This document shows, piece by piece, positions 32,582 to 44,829 of a DNA stretch of 64,000 bases. The notes under the pieces are model-generated. The model was not told the DNA's origin. It worked only from the letters and a program-made list of their open reading frames with translations, and searched no databases. The translations under genes and the position numbers were made by a program. The stretch is from Mycocentrospora acerina (Eukaryota > Ascomycota > Dothideomycetes > Pleosporales), in assembly GCA_022701365.1 (NCBI GenBank), contig JAKUHH010000151.1:91001-155000 (forward strand), read 5' to 3'. How positions within the stretch are numbered: the stretch's first letter is position 1; the number at the start of each line of letters is the position of its first letter.

Positions 32582-35500
32582 TCACCGAATTACAACTTCC
32601 ACAGCCACCTCATTACTCCAAGACGCTTGGGAATCAGTCTCCTTCCAAGCTCTGATAGTGTCAATCTCAAGAACGTTTTCGCAAGTATCACTGATCTTTA
32701 TGCAATGGAAGGGAATTGGTCGGCCGAAGATGACCGCGAAAAAGTCATCTTCGAGGTTGCGTTTTCCGAGGTCGGATATGTAAAGCCCTACAAGATGTCA
32801 GCAAGATGTCTCACATAAAGGTATGTTTCCTTTATTCTTACCATATGTGCCTAACACTTTGAGAGAGGTCCATATTCTTAACCTGCCTGACTCTCTGTCG
32901 ATGTTGCTGCTACTATTGACAATTGCGGCTGCTCCTGTCATCTTGCCCACAATTCCAAGGTTAGCCACAGCAATGTCTTCCGGACCATTGCCTGTGTGTT
33001 GGCGCTGTAGCTTGAACGAATGAAGTGGGAAAGCGGATAAAATTTCCCATCCTCGAATAGGAAGCTCTAGATGTACGAACGCATTGTTGTTTTCTGTGCT
33101 CGTCGGATTGGTGATTTGACCGCTGGTATGGTTTCTGATGATGTATGTTCCCTTCTCAGCTCCAGGGAATGCATCCAACCCTATCAACTCGACAAGTGGG
33201 TGTTGAGTACAGTTGAACACACCCAGGATACTGACTCCACTCTGTGCTGACCCGACATATGTTGAAACTTTAAGAAGGACAGGATCATCATATGAGTTAT
33301 AAGCCGACGTACTTTTACCAACCGTTTGAGGGCGAAGGATTACCGTGTTGCCGCGAGGTGTATTTCCAGTCATTTGAGCTATAAGATTGATATCGTGTTG
33401 TCCCGGCACATCTGTGATGTAGATGGGACCTCCGGATACACACCGCCCTGCCGCATGGAAAGAAGCATAGTCATGCGACGTCTGAAACATGTCCCAGTCA
33501 GGTAATATGTTGAGATACTGATTTAAAATCGAGTTATGAGCGTTGCAAAAGATATGCCAAGGATGAGAGGCAGGTACTTCAGGGAAGAAATCATCCGAAT
33601 TGCGAAGCAACACCCGAGGTTTGTTAGAAGGGAGTTGCGAATGAAAGATTATCTGCGGTGTTTGTGACATACAAGAGATTGATCTTGCAGAGAAAAACCG
33701 AAGTTGGTTGATATTCCAGGCGTCCTGATATGAGCGGATAAGCTTCCGGCGATCAGTAGCATCTGCGAGCTCGTCGAGGAAGAATTGAGCGTCTGTCTTG
33801 ACCGAGTCGATACCTGCCGAGCTGAGGAATTGGTAAAAGTCTTTGTAGAATCGACCCACATCTTCCTCGGCAACTACTGTCATCGTCCCCCCCGAAACTC
33901 CCTTCTTCTTCTGAACGACAGTCGTCTGGTATTCTTTGGCTATTTTGCCCTCAGGTGCGATACCACCCCAGTAGCCAAAGAGGGCATGCCAAACTGCTAT
34001 GTGCCGTACGTGTTTGTATCTACTGCGAATGTCGCTGATAGTGGCTTTCAGACCCCGTGGGAAGCCAATCTTTGTCGCTTCAAACTCCACCCAGGCGTTA
34101 TCGAATTGATCGCCTCCTTCATGGTTCTACGATGTATGAGACCTAAGTCACCTGAAGCATGAATAGATACTCACTAGGGACTGCCAGTTATCGTCGATGA
34201 TCAGGTTGCTGATGTTTATTTCGTTCTTTGATAATGATTCCAAAGCGTCAAACAACTTTTGTTCGTTGAGGTGCTGTCCGAGTCCGTTCCAGGTACAATA
34301 TGACAGACCATCGTCTGGACGCGAAAATTATCAGTAGTCTGTTTGGACAGATGGAAATGATGTGACAAAAGTAGGAACAACTTACACCAATTCTCCAACC
34401 ATTCTGGTTTGAAGTCATCGGCCAACGTCTTCATCTCGGCCTCGAGCTCTGTGGACACGACTTCATACTGCATCACAATTCTACGCGCATGGTACATGGC
34501 CGCTGCCACTGCATGATCTAAAGACTTACCGACCGCGGCAATGAGTCGGGAAACGCCTTCCTTTTCACTATCATTCACTGATATAATAGTGACACTTCCT
34601 TCGCCATCATGTTGCAGGGTTGTTAGGACGTTGTCCACACCGCTAACGGCAAGCACTACTAGATGAGAACCATCGTCGCGTTCAAATGCTGTAAGGACGG
34701 CCTCTTTATCCGGTTGAAAACGACCCCTGCCTTGACGTGGAGCGAGCCATGGGCTCCACAGTCGTACCAAAGCGAACCAGCGTGAGTAGGACGTTGGTCT
34801 ACCAAGGGCTTTTGCTGAAAGACCGGATTGTTTACCAGCTGCCGCATTGACAGGACTGGTAATGGACCACAGGAGTGTCTCAGGTGAGTCACTACGCTCC
34901 TTTTCGATTTGAAGGAAGGACGATAATCCGTCGATATAATACGTCAAATCATCTTTCAGCGAATCTCCGGACTCGTAGATGAGACGACCGTCGGAGGTGG
35001 AGAACTGCTCATTGGCCCATTTCCAAGATTCATCCTGTAGTTTGTCAGTAAATGCCATTGTATTTGGAAATCCCTGAAAAAGCAAACGCGTGCTCGGCTA
35101 TTTGTGTTTGGTCAAGGGAGATCACCTAAGAGACACCAATCCACCCAGGCTTCTTAAAACCCAACATCGAACCATGAAAACGAAAAATCAGAATAGGTAC
35201 TGCACCTTTGTAGATTTAAAGATGATAGTGTATGACAACGAGTTGTGGTTCTTCGGACGCCCAGGAAGATTGACGGTGAAGAGCTGTTGTCGCACATTCG
35301 TGTTGTTCGCCTTGATCACAGTCTCCAACACGTTAGCTCTGTAGAAGGAGAGACACTGCTCGGCTTTGTCATACCACAGCCGTTTCGGGGGATGGCTCAA
35401 GATTTAGGCTTGACCACTTGTCATGGTCTTCGATATTGTGCCAGAGAGCGACTTCCCAGTCCTTCTCTGAGTCGACCGAGCTTTCAAGGAGCACTGTGAA

Positions 35501-35629
35501 GCGGACCTAGGTGACTTAGTCAGATCTACTTAAGTCTTCAGCACACCACTGAAAACTCACAGAGTCTCTTTCAGGGCCAACTGTCGTAGTCTGACCTAAT
35601 GGAGGGTGGCAGGTAAGTGCGGCATACAT
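32582..35629 (-). pseudogene. GH36 raffinose-synthase/alpha-galactosidase-like gene with apparent one-base frameshift
   Basis: Six exons (35629-35561, 35506-35206, 35073-34386, 34314-34175, 34126-32842, 32787-32582) assemble a protein of about 895 residues, the usual length for fungal Sip1-type GH36. Visible landmarks are MYAALTCHPPLGQTTTVGPE at the N-terminus, WYDGLSYCTWNGLGQ, LIIDDNWQSL, the nucleophile Asp in GIDSVKTDAQFFLDEL, and a C-terminal beta-sandwich (GLYISDLGKRNLEDDFF). Splice phases are consistent everywhere except inside exon 2. There, the upstream frame stops at 35371-35369 and the downstream frame is closed by a stop at 35406-35404, so one base too many lies between them, most simply in the C5 run at 35391-35387. 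The exon lengths sum to 3n+1. Sequencing error, a true null allele or frameshifting are all possible, so the pseudogene label is provisional. Confidence 0.75.
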
Positions 35630-35996
35630 GATAACAAATTGACGCTATTGGACAGGAGAATGTATTCAGGTGGACGTCTTGAGAGCAATAACAAGTGGCA
35701 ATGGAGGCAAGTAGCAGCACAGATGAGAAGAACGAGGCAGATGCGTAGAGTCAGGGTAAGATGTGTGGATTTTGAGGACTGTTTGATTGAGCAGCTAGGA
35801 CACACAGACACTAGAGAGAGGTCGTGACGTGACGTGGTGCGGAGGTCGATGCGGAGGTGCCGGGGGTGTCGACGATGCAAGAGCAATAGTAGCTTTGGCC
35901 AATTGGAGTGGGATCAATCTTGGCATGGATTCGCGGAACTTTGTATTGCGCCCACTTATTCCGTTATTCGTGTCGCAGCAACAGCGTTTGGCAGAA
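35630..35996. promoter_or_regulatory. Divergent promoter, GH36 / mitochondrial TyrRS
   Basis: 367 bases between divergent starts. A GTGACGTGACGTGG stretch near 35823 contains two overlapping TGACG half-sites of the bZIP/CRE type. No further element is clear. Confidence 0.45.
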
Positions 35997-38018
35997 ATGT
36001 CACTGCTGAGACTCTTATCGCGACCGCGGCAATACAATTGCCAGCATTGTGTACGCAGAATACACGTTACGGCACGTAGCCAACAACGAGACAATCGATG
36101 GGCGGACGAAGATGCAGGTTCAGCAATTCAACAGGCAGAATGGGAAGAGCGGGCGGGCAAAATAAAAGCTGGAATGACACAGAGCATGTTGGGTGTACTA
36201 GAAGCACGAGGCTTTGTGAAGGATGTTGCAGGGTTAGTTTTAAGGAGCATATGCATGGGTTTATGGATAAATGCTAACAATGCAAAGTGGACGCCAGACG
36301 CTGGACTGGCTATTGACTGAGAAGCGAATTGGCGCATATGTTGGTGTAGATCCCACGGCTCCCTCACTACACGTTGGCCATCTCCTCCCGCTTATGGCGC
36401 TCTACTGGATGTATCTTTACGGATACCCCACCGTCAGCTTGGTGAGCGACTCACGGTCGTACACAAACAGCGCAGCAGGAAGCTAATATAGGTTAGTTAG
36501 GCGGGGGTACAGTACAAATTGGCGATCCCTCGGGAAGAACCACAGCCCGCTCGCGGATAGATACAGATGTGCGAGCCAGGAATGTCGATTGTATCAAGGG
36601 ACAGTTGGAGAAGCTCTGGACTAACGTCAAATGCTTGGGTATCAAGCACCAGTACTCACAGTCCACCAACAGACAACAATACATCCTCAACAACCGGGTT
36701 TGGCTGGAAAAGTTGAGCGCAATCGAACTGATGAGGGATTTGGGATCAGGCATGCGACTGGGCACCATGCTGAGTCGCGACTCGTGAGTTGATTCGACCT
36801 CCTGCTAGTACATTCTAACCAGTATTCAGAGTCAAGATGCGAATGGAGAATGGCGAGGGCATGGCTATGTCTGAGTTCAGCTATCCTCTCTTTCAAGCCT
36901 ACGACTGGTGGAGCATGTACAAACACAAGGGTGTTCAGCTACAGATTGGCGGGTCAGACCAATACGGTAACATTTGCGCTGGCATGGACGCAGTGAGCCA
37001 TATGCGGAAGATACAACGTATAGATGATGGATTAGCAGGTGTAGAGGATACAGAAGACGCACGCGTAGCTCCATACGGTCTCACAACTCCTCTGCTCACA
37101 ACTGCTTCTGGAGAAAAGTTTGGCAAAAGCGCAGGCAATGCCGTTTGGCTTGATCAACATATGTTGAGTTCATTTGATCTGTACCAAGTATGTCTACTTG
37201 AGGCTTACTATAAATCATTACTGACGAGCCGTTAATAGTACTTTGTGCGAACCGCTGACAGCGATGTCGAACGATATCTGAAGCTCTTTACGTTCCTTTC
37301 TCTAGAGGAGATTGAGCTTCTCATGGGCCAGCAAAAACAAAATGAATCCAAGCGAGTAGCTCAACACATCCTTGCCAGGGAGATTGTGGAGCTTGTCCAT
37401 GGAGCAGCAGAAGCAAAGAAGGCCGAGACAGCACACAAAGAAGCTTTCAGTTCGGGTACCAACACCTTCACTTTAGGGTCTCTTAGAAGCGCGTTGGCGA
37501 TTTTCAACAAAGAGTCTTCAGCGGGGAGTCTGGAGACGAAGGAGGAGGGTCTGATAGCTTACAAGAAAGCTTATGCTGCATCGTCGATGCCGCAAACCAA
37601 TACTGGCACTACTCACGCACGCGCAAAGACCGATGCAAGCAACATCATAACTCTACCAGTTTCGCTTCTCCAGGCAGGTTCATTCCCACGTGTTCTGCAC
37701 GCGGCCGGTCTCGCTTCGTCTAAAAGCGAGGCCCATCGCCTAATTGCAAAGAAAGGAGCGTACGTTGTAGCACCTAACTCAGGATCCATCGAGAACCCCA
37801 CTGCCCTACAGTGGACAACCATTGAGGCTGCAAATGTCGCGGATCCGAACCATTTCCTGGTCGACTGGGAAGCGCTTATCCTTCGATCGGGCAAGTCGAA
37901 GATTCAGATCTGTCGCATGGTATTGGAGGAGGACTTCGAAGCCCAAGGATTGACCTGCCCTGGCTGGGAAGAGTTCAAGGCGAAGCGAGCTGAAGCTCTT
38001 GAGCAGACACATGAGTAG
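35997..38018 (+). CDS. MSY1: Tyrosyl-tRNA synthetase, mitochondrial
   Basis: Five exons (35997-36232, 36288-36441, 36497-36783, 36830-37187, 37239-38018) give 604 residues. The start [20 protein letters not shown] is an Arg/Ser-rich, acid-free targeting peptide. The class I core shows [20 protein letters not shown] with HVGH as the HIGH motif, [26 protein letters not shown] and the KMSKS-equivalent KFGKS in [13 protein letters not shown]-terminal S4-like segment ([20 protein letters not shown]) binds tRNA. The acceptor of intron 2 had to be the inner AG at 36495-36496, since the outer ones break the frame. Charges mitochondrial tRNA-Tyr. In some Pezizomycotina (CYT-18) this enzyme also helps splice group I introns; that cannot be judged here. 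Confidence 0.93.
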
Positions 38019-39355
38019 TTGTCTGGTGAGTACAGAACTCCACATGTATCCAACATTCTGGTCAACAGCTTCACAAAAAAAGCGTGCTTGCAAGCTACCC
38101 AGATGGCTATACTTGTATGAGTGTAGGATACCACAGGTGTATGGAATACGTTGGAGAAATAGCTGGGGTTGAAGCTGGCGCTTTGGTACTGTTATCGCTC
38201 TCTGTAATGATTGTAAGTCTGCACAAAGCATAGCTTGTATTGGCTATTGGCTGTCGATTCACGAATTCATGTACAACAATGTAAAAAACCACAGAGTATC
38301 TCTGATCCCTCAACTACTATCGGCAATTTTTGATGCCACATCTTGCTCTCTAAATCGAATCGCATTATTGCCGTGGTTAACATTCAACAGCAAGGCGGTA
38401 AGCTCTTTGCTCTCGGGTGAATGTAATGGCCAAGGTAGAGAAGCTTGTGCAAACCGATTGTTTCCAAACAAAAGAGTACATGAGCTACAGTACCTTTCTC
38501 CAAAAACAATTCGTAATTATGTAGTTGATGATTTACGTCCCTTTTTCCATGAAAAACGGTGAAGGAATGATTGTCACTGCGATTGTTCTTTCGCCGACTC
38601 GTTGAAGAAGAAGAAATGGAGTGCTTTACAGCTTCTCATATCGAGCGAGACGGCGAAGAATATCGCGCTGGCTTCAAAGCTGCACTTGGTCTGCAACCTC
38701 ACATTTCAACACATCCGTAACACATTCCATACCACCAGCTATGCACATATACCAAATGTAAACTCTTTATATTTCCTATCTTGCCATTGTATATACAGGG
38801 CTCCTTCCTATACATCGCGGTCTCGCATCAATCGTGCGTATCCACGAATGTGTAGATGGAAGCTTTCCCACAGATTCCATTCTGCAGTGATCGCGAACCC
38901 CGCGCATCCACGTGTGGATGTAAAGACACCTTCCAGTTTGGTAGTCAGAGATGCCGTCAAAGCGTTCGATATGGTAACAAGAGTGGTGTGCCGAACGCTG
39001 ATTTCATGCACCCCTTCCGCGCTCCACCAGCGAACCTTGAGCCCGGTAAAGGGAGGTTCGAAGGCAGATGCGGAGGGCTGCTCAAATAGTACACGCTAGG
39101 CTTTCATCATCTGAGGAGTTATTAGCATGAGAGATTGCGGGGCGGGCAACATTGGGGCTTACGTGAGTTAAACTGGAAGGATGAGGAGAGAAGGTGAGCG
39201 CGAGACGGCGAAAGTTTTGTGGTGGAAGGGCCGTGCGGAGCTTGGGCCGTGGCTTGGCGCGGGTGGGTATGGTGACTTTTTGGAAGCTTGTGGAGGAGCG
39301 ACTTTTGAATGTTTGTATTACTGGCCAGGATTGAAAGATCTGGTCTTAATTGGAG
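38019..39355. other. Intergenic region between the two mitochondrial synthetases
   Basis: 1.3 kb. Starts with the TyrRS 3' UTR and ends with the AspRS promoter. Frames at 38602-39099 (+) and 39122-39451 (-) overlap other frames and show no domain, so they are not called. Confidence 0.45.
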
Positions 39356-41602
39356 ATGATTCTGACGTGTGCTTCGCGGCATGTGTCGTTCCGGCGGTTT
39401 TGCCTTCGCAGCTCCCATGCTGAAATTTCGAGACTCACGCAAACACGCCATCGAGGGACCACACTCAATGCCACTGTGAGATGTTCGAATAATGGTATTC
39501 GATCTTTCAAAGATATCCAGTCCCCATTGCCTGTAGATTCTGAGCCTTCATCAGAAGAGAGTCTGCGGAAAACACTTGATGATTTCAAAACGACGAGTAA
39601 GTCCTCTCAGAAACTCCCAGCCATTGTACTTACATGATCATAGTCCGCTCTACCTCTTGGGGAAAGGATAATGATGGTATCTGGAAGGACTTGATCAGTA
39701 TCCATTTGAAACCTGGGACAGAGGTCACACTATTTGGTTACCTGAGCACGCGGCGAGATGTCAATAAAAAACTCTCGTTTACCATCCTTCGGAACAAGAA
39801 TCTCTCAAGATTTATCCAGCTTGTCTCCACGTCAAATGTCGAAGGCGAAGAGGCCAACGCACATGAGCGTCTGAAAACGCTCAGAGAATGGACTCCAGTC
39901 ATGATTCGAGGGACCATCAAGGAGCGAAAACCAGCTAGAGACAATACATCTCTCGGTACACACTTGATTGACACTCAGGAGATTACTGTATCACAAGTTG
40001 AGCCTCTGAACGAAATCCCAAAAGATATCATTATCAAGCAAGACACGGTATTTGGACCAGACCAGAGACACTTGCAGCTACGCACCGATCGTGACTTACG
40101 GGAAAACATCTTCTTCCGGGCCCGGGCTACCCAAAGAGCTAGACTTCAACTCTATGATACAGACTGGAAGGAAATCGAAACCCCCATTCTCTTTAAATCC
40201 ACTCCTGAAGGCGCTCGCGAGTTTTTGGTGCCGACTAGAAACAAAGGTCTGGCGTATGCGCTGCCGCAGAGTCCGCAGCAGTACAAACAAATCCTTATGG
40301 CGTCTGGATTCACAAAGTACTTTCAGTTTGCGCGTTGTTTTCGCGATGAGGACTTGAGGGCGGATCGTCAACCGGAATTCACCCAAGTGAGATGAGCACC
40401 CCTGCTGTGAGAGCGCTAGCTTACGTGCAAACAGCTTGATATGGAGATGTCATTTGCAGGCGAAGAGGATATCATGGCTGAGGTCGAGCGACTGCTGCAG
40501 ACTATGTGGTACAAGATGCTGAAGCAAAATGCTCCGATTCCGTTTCCAAGGATGACATATCAACAAGCAATGGCTTCTTACGGATCTGACAAACCTGACC
40601 TACGGTTTACAGCTCAGGTAAATGCAAGCCAATAGTATCAGTGCTACAACTAACGCATGATAGATTCGTTCAATCACTCAACACCTCCCCGCAGATCTGA
40701 TTAGCAAGATCACTCCTATTAAGGATCCCATAGTCGAAGCCTTCAAGATATCAATCTCCTCCGACCCCAAGATCACCCGTCAGTTCATCTCCAAATTTCT
40801 CGATAGCCCAGCCGGAAAGCCTTATCTCTCTAATGCCGACGGTCAACCCAGCGTCTTCGTAGGCGACGCCTCCCAGCCGATGCAAGGCCTTGGGCCCCTA
40901 GGCTACGGCTATGTCATGGAAGGTCCTGAGGCGCTCGCAACCGACCACGGTGATCTCCTCGTCCTTCAAGCACGCCCCAATGTTCCTTTCGCAGGCGGTT
41001 CAACGAGCTTAGGAAACCTACGTCTAGCCCTTTACAAAGCTGCTATATTCCAAGGCTTGATCGATCCTCCAGCCTCCAACGATCATAAATTCGTCTGGAT
41101 AACCGACTTTCCCCTTTTCTCTCCCTCCACCACCGACGAACCAGGCCAAGGCGGCACTGCTGGCCTCTCTTCCACACACCACCCCTTCACCGCGCCCAAA
41201 ACGCCCGCAGATGTCGATCTCCTGCTCACCGCACCCCATGAAGCCATCGCCGCACACTACGACATTGTGCTCAATGGAGTAGAACTTGGCGGCGGCTCGC
41301 GCAGAATCCACTCTGCCGCCGTGCAGGAGTTCATTTTCCGCGATGTGCTGAAGATGAAGCCCGAGCGCGTCGAGGACTTCCGACATCTGCTTGATGTGCT
41401 GCGTTCGGGGTGTCCACCGCATGTCGGGTTGGCGCTGGGGTGGGATCGCCTGATGGCGGTTATGTGTAGTAGGGAGAGTGTGAGAGATGTTATTGCATTC
41501 CCAAAGAGTGGAAGGGGAGAAGACCTTCTCGTGGGGAGTCCGAATGAAGTAACTGCGGAGCAGTGGGATACATATCATCTGCGGGTGAAGGGTGAGAAGT
41601 AG
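39356..41602 (+). CDS. MSD1: Aspartyl-tRNA synthetase, mitochondrial
   Basis: Four exons (39356-39596, 39644-40386, 40435-40617, 40664-41602) give 701 residues. The N-terminus [20 protein letters not shown] is a typical mitochondrial presequence. An OB-fold anticodon domain follows ([34 protein letters not shown]). The class II core has [31 protein letters not shown], motif 2 [20 protein letters not shown], the bacterial-type insertion domain, and motif 3 [14 protein letters not shown] near the end. The large GAD-type insertion and the targeting peptide mark it as organellar, not cytosolic. Charges mitochondrial tRNA-Asp. It lies directly behind the mitochondrial TyrRS on the same strand but with its own 1.3-kb upstream region. 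Confidence 0.94.
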
Positions 41603-41772
41603 AGCTAGGTGTTTGTGCTCAGAGCGTTGTCTGTGTCGTGGATATGTGTACGATACTTGAGATTAGCAAATGTACATGTAACATAGTTAACTACTTCAGA
41701 ACAAGACTGTGATAGCCGCCAGCCAAATTTCATTTATACATAGCTGGACTAAACATGCATGATTTTGACAGG

Positions 41773-41807
41773 GCAAAAAGATCACGCAAAAAGATCACGC
41801 AAAAAGA
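41773..41807 (+). repeat. 13-bp tandem repeat, 2.7 copies
   Basis: Unit GCAAAAAGATCAC occurs twice in perfect tandem (41773-41785, 41786-41798), followed by a partial copy GCAAAAAGA. Located about 170 bases after the AspRS stop. Confidence 0.8.
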
Positions 41808-41858
41808 GGCTGAAATAAAATACTAGGGCATGACTGCAGTTAATAAGAAATCCAGACG

Positions 41859-41880
41859 CAAAGCCGGTGCACCGGCTTTG
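41859..41880. repeat. Perfect 22-bp palindrome
   Basis: The half-site CAAAGCCGGTG at 41859-41869 is followed immediately by its exact reverse complement at 41870-41880, with no spacer. Each half holds CCGG. A perfect uninterrupted palindrome of this length is unlikely by chance in a given 2-kb region. It may be a dimeric factor site or a cruciform-prone element; no neighbouring start is close. Confidence 0.75.
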
Positions 41881-43441
41881 AATTTTTTACGATGAAGCTC
41901 TGGATATATTTATATTCCAAGACGACTTGGCTTTTGCAGGATTGAACCGATGGCTCGTATCAATGATACTCGTAAAATTAACCGTATCCACAACGAACCG
42001 CTTCTAAATGTATCACGACGGGATTTGATGCGATGGCGTCCATTTTTGGTCGATTTTCAATGCCGATGGGTAGTTTGAGCCAGGAACGTTCATTAATTTG
42101 TGTCTGTTAGAATTCGTTATTCGCTGTTTTCTTTTATACGATGCTTCTCATGTACGAGGGTGTTTGACGGCAGACTAGGCCACCAATGCATGAACAGCAT
42201 ATTTTCTGAGAACATTAGATCTGGTTATCTGTGACGTTTTCGCTCATCTTTTCATGCAATCGACAGGCTTCGAGGCAGCGTGGGGGTGGGGGTTCGATTA
42301 TGCATGAGTTGATACCCCAGCGAGAATCCGAATCGTCCTCAAAGTATTAAACTAAAAAAACCTCTGCACACGATTGATCTGTAACCCCTCCCCGTACTCT
42401 TGGGATGCGTTCTTTAAATATCTTAGTCTCGATACCTCGTAAGCCAGTGGGCTCCACATCGGGGCTGAGGTATTCCAGAAGTGGCAGAGTGTGCTCGGTA
42501 ACGGGATGCAAAATCGACTGGCAAGCAGTAAACCGAGGTGTGCAGATCTTCATTGGGCGCCTCGATCCACCTCTGAGATTGTGCCAAATCTGCTCCCTTT
42601 TGCTTTTATATTTATACGTATACCCAACACCTAACACCCGATTGTCTCTGGGCTTTCAAGTGGATAGCATGGGTGTCAGTCCGGGATTGGACGTAAAGAT
42701 CCTCCCATCTCCAACGCCGCGGATAGTACCCTCGCCAGTGTGGATGAAATAAACTTCCTAGACTTATTCGGGGTTGGAAAATTCATAGCGACCGCCACGT
42801 CAGGAGATAGGCCAAAACACATCTCATGCTCGAGGAGCAATTCACTCGCGACCAAACCCAACCTCTTGAGGTGTTAAAATCTCAACACAAAATTATAGTT
42901 TCTTGTTCGCTGTGTAACCTAGTAGATCGACTCCTGAACAGGGAACTCTTTGCTGTGATTATTGTTGCACAACATCTGGTAATTGTATCACTGCATCGAT
43001 AGCGTGATGAGTCTATTTGTGAGACCGCACATGTGTCGAGTGATCGAGACGAAAGACTTAGAGTGACATACTTCTTAACAGGCGGTGAGTTGTGTAAACA
43101 GAAAGTATTAGGAACGTCCTCTAAGTGCGTCCTTGGGGGAGCTACATCAATGTAACGACATAAATGCAACGTGAGCAAGCCAACCTAAAGCAGGCAAAGA
43201 TAGCGAGTACGTGGACATGGCAAGGCGTCAGCAAGCCTGAAACACCGACTTTTTCCCTCGCAGGGCAAGGGCTTATGCGAATGACTAAGCGCATCCTTCG
43301 CCTTGCAGAATTGTACCCTGACTGGTGGTATCGAGCTTAGACTACTTGAGGTCGCATTGAAGCGATTGCAAGTGAAAATCTTGGAGACATGAGTCGAACG
43401 ATAATTGGCAGAAAAGAGCAATTTCGTCAGTTGAGACCATT

Positions 43442-43795
43442 TCAGTGACTGTGGTAAGCGTGACGTTTTTCCTTGATGGCGTTTCGAGCAAGGTAGTTGT
43501 ACTCCACCAGGATGGTGAGTAAAGTTTCGTGGCAACTGGTCAGCAGCAGCCTTGGTGCATGAGGGCTGACCGATCTTGCGCCCGCTGCCCACGTCTTGTG
43601 TGTTGGGACGAATTGGTAGTCCTGCTTGAATCTGGGCGAGGCGAGGTCCATGGTTAGTGTTCCGGAGTTGAATCTAAACTTGCCCCATTGTCCGCGTGTC
43701 CGCATGTCCGCGTGTTCGTATTGCGACGCGACGAAAGATAATAAAACTAAAACAATAAACATCGGACGAGAAGAATGGACTTGGTGCCTTGCCAT
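43442..43795 (-). CDS. Possible small secreted protein
   Basis: Single-exon frame of 117 residues. It begins MARHQVHSSRP (basic n-region), then MFIVLVLLSFVASQ, a good hydrophobic core with a plausible cleavage after AS. The rest is basic and hydrophilic, with a single cysteine, so it is not a classic cysteine-rich effector. It has no recognised family. A candidate lineage-specific secreted protein or a chance ORF; the signal peptide is the only support. Confidence 0.3.
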   Translation of the reverse strand: MARHQVHSSRPMFIVLVLLSFVASQYEHADMRTRGQWGKFRFNSGTLTMDLASPRFKQDYQFVPTHKTWAAGARSVSPHAPRLLLTSCHETLLTILVEYNYLARNAIKEKRHAYHSH

Positions 43796-44829
43796 CAAGG
43801 ACGTGAACGGTTGGTCCTTCCCAGCACAGGCTGCTAGTTTAGAGCTGAACTTCCGGCATGAAGAGGCACCAATTGGCTGACAGCCGACATGTCACCGTAC
43901 AGTGTAATTAGATAAACAAGTCGTCCCGAACGCTGCTTCGTGTCTGCAGTCGGCTCTGCGGGAGACGGATGATCCGGCCAACCGGCAGCAAGGCTAGAAG
44001 TGAAGAAAAACGGAGAAAAATGTACATGGAAATGGCGTCGATGGCGTCGGCTGTCCACAAAAAACCGTACGAAGCATGTTCACCGGGTTGCGACGCATGT
44101 CTAGCGTGATAGTGTCGTCCCAAGACTGGCCGTAAACGAGGTCCCAAGAAATTAGACGAGAAGGAACGCCTCGAAATAGCGAGAACCTGACCAAGCCGTG
44201 ATGACCACAGCTTATTCCTCATGGTTGGCAAGCCTTGCTCTTGTCGAGCTGCAGCTGTTTGTGGTGTTGGTAATCACGGAGTGATCCGAGACTGATGCGA
44301 AGCAAGGTTATGCGGGATCTTCACCGTCCTCGTCCTTGCAGGTGTCTGGTCCAAGCGGCCTCAGGCCTTGTCCGCGTCATCCTGCCTGATTCGCCTCGAA
44401 ATCGAAAGGTGTTTCTCAGGCTGAGGCTGAAGATCCAATAGGCGATCAGCTCGCCGCTTATGGTGGTGGCTGCAGGTCGAACCGCCCACTCAGATGGCCA
44501 AAGCGAGGCTGACGCCGCGCTCCTACTCAGCCTCGTGCGCGCTCCACATGGCCCCGACCAAAATCGTAATGTCAGGCAGAAGGATATTTTGCTCCGCTCA
44601 GTCCCCGCGCGCTCCCCAGACTGTCCAAGGCTTCTACAAGGAGTCCCAATATCCTGTTGCCACCTTCACTCTCACCCGGCCGGGCCTGCTTTAGTCGCCG
44701 TTGGACCAACTGTAACCGCCCCACCTAAGGCTGAAGATCAACATCCCAGTCCGTCGCGCTGGGAACGTCAAAGGTTCTCGCTCCTCAGCAGCAGCCTTGC
44801 TGAGAACCCCTATCAACCTTCCGGTGTTT
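43796..44829. other. Intergenic region upstream of the DUF7896 gene
   Basis: About 1 kb. The last 370 bases are open in several frames, and one continues without stop from about 44716 into the downstream gene, so an unrecognised first exon may lie here. No domain is visible. Confidence 0.4.

Larger units (their letters stand above)
41603..43441. other. Intergenic region with short repeats and a palindrome
   Basis: 1.8 kb without a supportable gene. It contains the AspRS 3' UTR, a 13-bp tandem repeat, a perfect 22-bp palindrome and AT-rich stretches. A 115-codon frame at 42405-42752 has no domain and mirrors a frame on the other strand. Confidence 0.45.

Noticed and set aside
39061..39085. 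GGTTCGAAGG resembling a tRNA T-loop
   Set aside because: No T-stem complement, D-arm or acceptor stem can be built around it. Similar isolated TTCGA matches near 42290 and 44470 also fail.
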